Source of the DNA: DASTHS01 sp035718085
GTDB taxonomy: Bacteria; Actinomycetota; Acidimicrobiia; Acidimicrobiales; Palsa-688
Assembly: GCA_035718085.1 (NCBI GenBank)
Contig: DASTHS010000073.1
Location: forward strand, 1 to 9,611
DNA: 9,611 bases
Reading direction: 5' to 3'
Part shown: piece by piece, positions 7,198 through 9,611 of the stretch
Position numbering within the stretch: the first letter of the stretch is position 1
Layout: every line of letters begins with the position of its first letter
Translations under genes and position numbers: made by a program
Notes under the pieces: generated by a model
What the model saw: the letters and a program-made list of their open reading frames with translations, nothing else
What the model was told of the DNA's origin: nothing
The model's database searches: none

Positions 7198-8372
7198 GCC
7201 ACTACTTCCCACGCGCGGCTCGCGGCAGAGCGCTCCATGGCATCCACCGCCCGGGCGGCGGCCAGCGCCTCGGCCAACCCCGGGGCGACGGGCTCACCGG
7301 TCAGCGCGGCACCCACGAAGCGCGCGGCTTCGATCACCTTGAGGTCGTCATAGCTCATCGAGATCGCCGGGCCGGGTTGGAACCGGCCGTAGTCGCCGTG
7401 GCCGGGGCGTGCGAGGACACGACGGTAGCCGGCGTCGCCAGTGGTGTCGGCTAGGTACAGCTGCAACTCGTTCATCCGCTCGAAGTCCCACGAGAGCGAA
7501 CCGGCGCTGCCGTGGATCTCGAAGCCGAGGGAGCAGTGCGGGCCGACCGCCGCCCGGTCGACCTCGAGGAACCCCGATGCCCCTGAGGCGAAGCGGGCCA
7601 GCACCCGTGCGCTGTCCTCGTTCTCCACCTCCCCGGTGGGGACGTCGTCGCCCGGGGGCTCCAGGGATCCCGGTCCGAGCGTGGCGAAGTGCTCGCCCTG
7701 CCCGGCGGCAAAGGGTCGCCGGGCGATCGCCACGTCCGTGACGGCGACCACCTCGCGGAGCGGCCCCAGCAGGGCGGTGGCCAGGTCGACGACGTGCGAC
7801 ATCAGGTCGCCGAGCGCCCCGGACCCGGCCCCGTCGCGCGAGAAGCGCCAGTTGAGCGGCCCCCAGGGGTTGCTGGCGTAGTCGTTGAGGAACCACCCCC
7901 GAAAGCCGGTGATCCGCCCGAGCGCGCCCGAGGCGACGAGGGCGCCGGCGTGCTCTACCAGCGGGACCGTGCGGTAGTTGAAGCCGACGGCGGTCACCGC
8001 CCCCGGGGCCATGGCGGCAGCGACCGCGGCCGTCTCGGCGAGCCCCCGACCCACCGGCTTCTCCACCCAGAGGCCCTTGCCGGCGGAGAGCACCGCCAAG
8101 GCCATCTCCCGGTGGAGGGCGTTGGGCGCGGTCACCGACACCACGTCCACGTCCGGGTCGTCGACCACCGCCCGCCAATCCTGCTCCGCCCGGGCGTACC
8201 CGAGCTCCTCCACGGCGCGGCGCCGGCCGCTCTCGCCGACGTCCGCGGCGGCGACCAGCTCGCAGCGCACGTCGAGGTCGGGGTAGTGGTCGGCGAGGCG
8301 GCGGTAGGCATGGGTGTGCAGGGCGCCCATCCAGCCCACGCCCAGCAGCCCCACGCCGAGCCGCCGACTCAC
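7194..8372 (-). CDS. Gfo/Idh/MocA family oxidoreductase (second of a pair)
   Basis: This is an NAD(P)-dependent cytoplasmic sugar or cyclitol dehydrogenase of 392 residues. The Rossmann dinucleotide motif is GLLGVGWMG (8-16). EKP lies at 104-106 with the family's catalytic lysine K105. The C-terminal substrate domain has GDLMSHVVD (188-196), where H193 and D196 match the usual GxHxxD pattern. The segment GWFLNDYASNPWGPLNWRF (159-177) is typical of the longer Gfo/Idh branch that acts on sugars or glycosides, including levoglucosan dehydrogenase-like proteins as I recall them; the exact substrate is not recognisable. The GTG start at 8372 overlaps the previous gene's stop by 4 nt (GTGA) and has GGAGGT 6 nt upstream. 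The same frame is open further to about 8432, but that stretch codes for the neighbour in another frame. The overlap means coupled translation and probably consecutive or related reactions. Confidence 0.92.
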   Translation of the reverse strand: MSRRLGVGLLGVGWMGALHTHAYRRLADHYPDLDVRCELVAAADVGESGRRRAVEELGYARAEQDWRAVVDDPDVDVVSVTAPNALHREMALAVLSAGKGLWVEKPVGRGLAETAAVAAAMAPGAVTAVGFNYRTVPLVEHAGALVASGALGRITGFRGWFLNDYASNPWGPLNWRFSRDGAGSGALGDLMSHVVDLATALLGPLREVVAVTDVAIARRPFAAGQGEHFATLGPGSLEPPGDDVPTGEVENEDSARVLARFASGASGFLEVDRAAVGPHCSLGFEIHGSAGSLSWDFERMNELQLYLADTTGDAGYRRVLARPGHGDYGRFQPGPAISMSYDDLKVIEAARFVGAALTGEPVAPGLAEALAAARAVDAMERSAASRAWEVVA

Positions 8373-9373
8373 GGCGCGACCTCCACCTCGGAGAGCGCGA
8401 CCGGCCGCCGCTCGGCCACCGACCGCTCGCACGCGACCGCAGCCGCCATGGCCCGGGCCGCTTCCTCCGGCGGGCAGGGGTTGGGGCCCCGGCCGGCGAC
8501 CAGATCGACGAAGGCGGTGGTCTCCGCCTCGAAGGCGGTGGCGAACCGTTCGAGGAACCCCTCGTAGGCGTGCGGGGGTGCCCCGGGGCCCCCGGGCTCG
8601 AGGGAGCGCAGGGGCGTGCGCGGGCCCAGGCCGGTGGCCACCGAGTCGGCCGAGCCGAACAGCTCCACCCGGAAGTCGTAGCCGAGCGGGTCGTGGCGGG
8701 CGCCGCTCACGGTGACGGTGAGCCCGTCGTCCATCGTGGCGAGGACCGTGGCGGTGTCGAAGTCGTCGTGCTCCGCGAAGCGCGAATGTGCCCGCACCGA
8801 TGCGCGGGCGTCCACCTCGGCGATCTCCCGGCCCGTGAGGAACCGGGCGGCGTCGAAGTCGTGCACGTGCAGGTCGCGGAAGATCCCCCCGGAACCCGGG
8901 AGGTACTCCAGCGGGGTGACGTCCCGGTCGTGGGAGGTCATGTGGACGTGGTACAGGGTGCCGAGGGCGCCCGAGGCGACCAGGCGGCCCGCCTCGACGT
9001 ACGCCGGGTCGAAGCGCCGCATGAACGCCACCTGGACGGCCACCCCGGCGTCGCGGGCGGCCGCCACCGCCGCCCAGGTGCCCTCGAGGTCGGCGGCCAG
9101 CGGCTTCTCGGTGAGCACCGGCACCCCCAGGTCGATGGCCCGCAGCAGGTACTCGGCATGGTTGGCCGTCGCCAGGCTCACCACCACAGCCTCCGGGGCC
9201 GTCCCGAGCGCCTCCTCCAGGCCGGCGGCTCGCCCGCCCACCGCACGGGCGAGATACTCCGCCCGGGCCCGGGTGCGGTTGCCGACCACGACCTCGTCCA
9301 CCCGGGGATCCGCCGCGAGCAGGTGGGCGCGGCGCCGGCCCATCCGGCCGGCGCCGAGGACGGCAACCCTCAT
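8369..9373 (-). CDS. Gfo/Idh/MocA family oxidoreductase, inositol 2-dehydrogenase-like (first of a pair)
   Basis: This NAD(P)-dependent dehydrogenase of 334 residues is about the size of myo-inositol 2-dehydrogenase (IolG). The nucleotide-binding motif GAGRMG is at 7-12. TEKP (88-91) carries the catalytic-type lysine K90. MRRFDPAY (118-125) and GGIFRDLHVHDFD (162-174, with D167, H171, D172 and D174) closely follow the IolG/scyllo-inositol dehydrogenase pattern. Oxidation of inositol or a similar cyclic polyol or sugar to a keto form is the best guess, but no other inositol gene (iolB, C, D or E) is in the window, so I give no symbol. The ATG at 9373 puts the Rossmann strand at residue 2, and a G-rich weak Shine-Dalgarno lies 10 nt upstream. 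It is the first gene after the control region and starts the minus-strand series. Confidence 0.92.
   Translation of the reverse strand: MRVAVLGAGRMGRRRAHLLAADPRVDEVVVGNRTRARAEYLARAVGGRAAGLEEALGTAPEAVVVSLATANHAEYLLRAIDLGVPVLTEKPLAADLEGTWAAVAAARDAGVAVQVAFMRRFDPAYVEAGRLVASGALGTLYHVHMTSHDRDVTPLEYLPGSGGIFRDLHVHDFDAARFLTGREIAEVDARASVRAHSRFAEHDDFDTATVLATMDDGLTVTVSGARHDPLGYDFRVELFGSADSVATGLGPRTPLRSLEPGGPGAPPHAYEGFLERFATAFEAETTAFVDLVAGRGPNPCPPEEAARAMAAAVACERSVAERRPVALSEVEVAP
8379..8384 (-). promoter_or_regulatory. Ribosome binding site of the second Gfo/Idh gene (decides the start)
   Basis: On the minus strand this reads GGAGGT, 6 nt before the GTG at 8372 and inside the end of the upstream gene. It places the start just before the first beta strand of the Rossmann fold. 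Confidence 0.75.
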
Positions 9374-9392
9374 CGATCCGACGCCCCCTGTT

Positions 9393-9406
9393 TATGTAAG
9401 TACATA
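9393..9406. promoter_or_regulatory. Candidate operator: TATGTA-AG-TACATA inverted repeat
   Basis: Two perfect 6-bp arms are separated by 2 bp, 20 bp upstream of the first oxidoreductase start codon. The site is AT-rich inside a very GC-rich background, which makes chance less likely than for the GC palindromes. It lies about 25-40 bp downstream of the predicted transcription start, where a bound repressor would block elongation. GTACA/TGTAC cores recur nearby at 9428-9432 and 9440-9444. Confidence 0.5.
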
Positions 9407-9438
9407 CTGTCGACCTGACCCCCAGACTGTACGGACTC

Positions 9439-9468
9439 CTTGTACGACGCCCGGCGGTGCCGTGTCAA
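9439..9468 (-). promoter_or_regulatory. Predicted promoter for the Gfo/Idh genes
   Basis: On the minus strand a perfect -35 hexamer, TTGACA (9468-9463), is followed after 18 bp by TACAAG (9444-9439, 4 of 6 to TATAAT). Transcription would begin near 9432, leaving a leader of about 60 nt before the ATG at 9373. This is the best promoter match in the window. It probably drives the two oxidoreductases and perhaps, by read-through, the ABC genes. Confidence 0.55.
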
Positions 9469-9488
9469 GGCCCGAAACGCAGGAGAAT

Positions 9489-9501
9489 CCCCCCAGGGGG
9501 G
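9489..9501. repeat. CCCCCC-A-GGGGGG inverted repeat
   Basis: Two 6-base G/C runs mirror each other around a single A, one base away from the next palindrome (9503-9514) and between two divergent predicted promoters. As RNA it would fold poorly because the loop is too short, so a DNA-level role or chance are both possible. Confidence 0.35.
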
Positions 9502-9502
9502 C

Positions 9503-9514
9503 TTGTCATGACAA
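9503..9514. promoter_or_regulatory. Candidate operator: perfect 12-bp palindrome TTGTCATGACAA
   Basis: The 12-bp sequence is its own reverse complement and is rich in A/T for this genome. It covers the -35-like element of the predicted rightward promoter and lies 35 bp behind the -35 of the leftward one. The TTGT-N4-ACAA layout resembles sites of dimeric sugar-responsive repressors such as some GntR-type regulators; which family binds is a guess. Confidence 0.5.
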
Positions 9515-9532
9515 AGGTCGGACCCGTACTGT
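9503..9532 (+). promoter_or_regulatory. Possible rightward promoter (divergent)
   Basis: TTGTCA (9503-9508, 5 of 6 to TTGACA), an 18-bp spacer and TACTGT (9527-9532, keeping the TA...T positions of the -10 box) point away from the oxidoreductase genes. The -35 element is the left half of the 9503-9514 palindrome, so a protein bound there would repress this promoter. Confidence 0.3.
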
Positions 9533-9587
9533 GACGATCAACCTCACGGCGCCGGGCGAGGGCCGGCCAGTCCCGGGAGCACGTGGC

Positions 9588-9611
9588 ATGACCACCGCAA
9601 TCAATGGCAAC
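9588..9611 (+). CDS. Possible start of a divergent gene, cut off by the window edge
   Basis: ATG 9588 is preceded by GGGAG with 8 nt spacing and lies about 50 nt after the predicted rightward transcription start. Only eight codons are visible (M-T-T-A-I-N-G-N), too few to recognise a product. The frame is also open back to a GTG at 9531, which is an alternative start but would lie on top of the predicted -10 box. A divergently transcribed regulator would be usual at this position, but that is inference from context only. Confidence 0.3.

Noticed and set aside
8570..9418. Plus-strand open frames of 282 codons here and 292 codons at 7689-8567
   Set aside because: Both are antisense shadows of the two Gfo/Idh genes and lack any recognisable domain.
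9489..9501. C6-A-G6 repeat as a transcription terminator
   Set aside because: The single-base centre leaves no room for a stable RNA loop and no T-run follows on either strand.
1..9611. Defence system, prophage, insertion sequence, CRISPR array or secondary-metabolite cluster
   Set aside because: No transposase, integrase, nuclease, repeat-spacer pattern, terminal inverted repeats or synthase domains were seen. Every long gene belongs to sugar transport or catabolism.

Overview
The window is about 70% G+C by eye. It has densely packed genes, frequent GTG starts and GTGA start/stop overlaps, which suggests a high-GC actinobacterium. The xylose isomerase closely resembles the short Streptomyces/Actinoplanes-type enzyme, which supports Actinomycetota. 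I cannot place it to order from sequence alone. The region is a carbohydrate-uptake and catabolism locus. I see no mobile element, CRISPR array, tRNA, rRNA or phage gene, and no sign of a wholly new kind of system.

Layout, left half (+ strand): a mannitol-dehydrogenase-family oxidoreductase that runs in from the left edge (to 1315), then xylose isomerase xylA (1401-2600), then xylulokinase xylB (2607-4043). XylA converts D-xylose to D-xylulose and XylB phosphorylates it to D-xylulose 5-phosphate for the pentose phosphate pathway. The first enzyme looks closer to the fructuronate-reductase (UxuB) branch of its family than to arabinitol dehydrogenase. Growth on glucuronoxylan breakdown products is therefore a reasonable guess for this half.

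Layout, right half (- strand, read right to left): two different Gfo/Idh/MocA oxidoreductases (9373-8369 and 8372-7194), a 193-bp gap with a terminator-like hairpin, then a three-gene sugar ABC importer. The importer consists of a Tat-exported lipoprotein binding protein (7000-5867), an RbsC/FrcC-type permease (5870-4833) and a single-domain FrcA-type ATPase (4836-4009). Three of the four junctions within these two groups are 4-nt GTGA overlaps. The ATPase gene converges on xylB, and their 3' ends overlap by 35 bp.

The right end (9374-9611) is an intergenic control region. It has a good sigma-70-like promoter facing the oxidoreductases, three perfect inverted repeats, a weaker promoter facing right and perhaps the first codons of a divergent gene. 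Taken together, an extracellular sugar or sugar derivative is captured by the importer. It is then oxidised by the Gfo/Idh pair and/or fed to the xylose pathway. Whether one substrate feeds both halves cannot be settled from this window.
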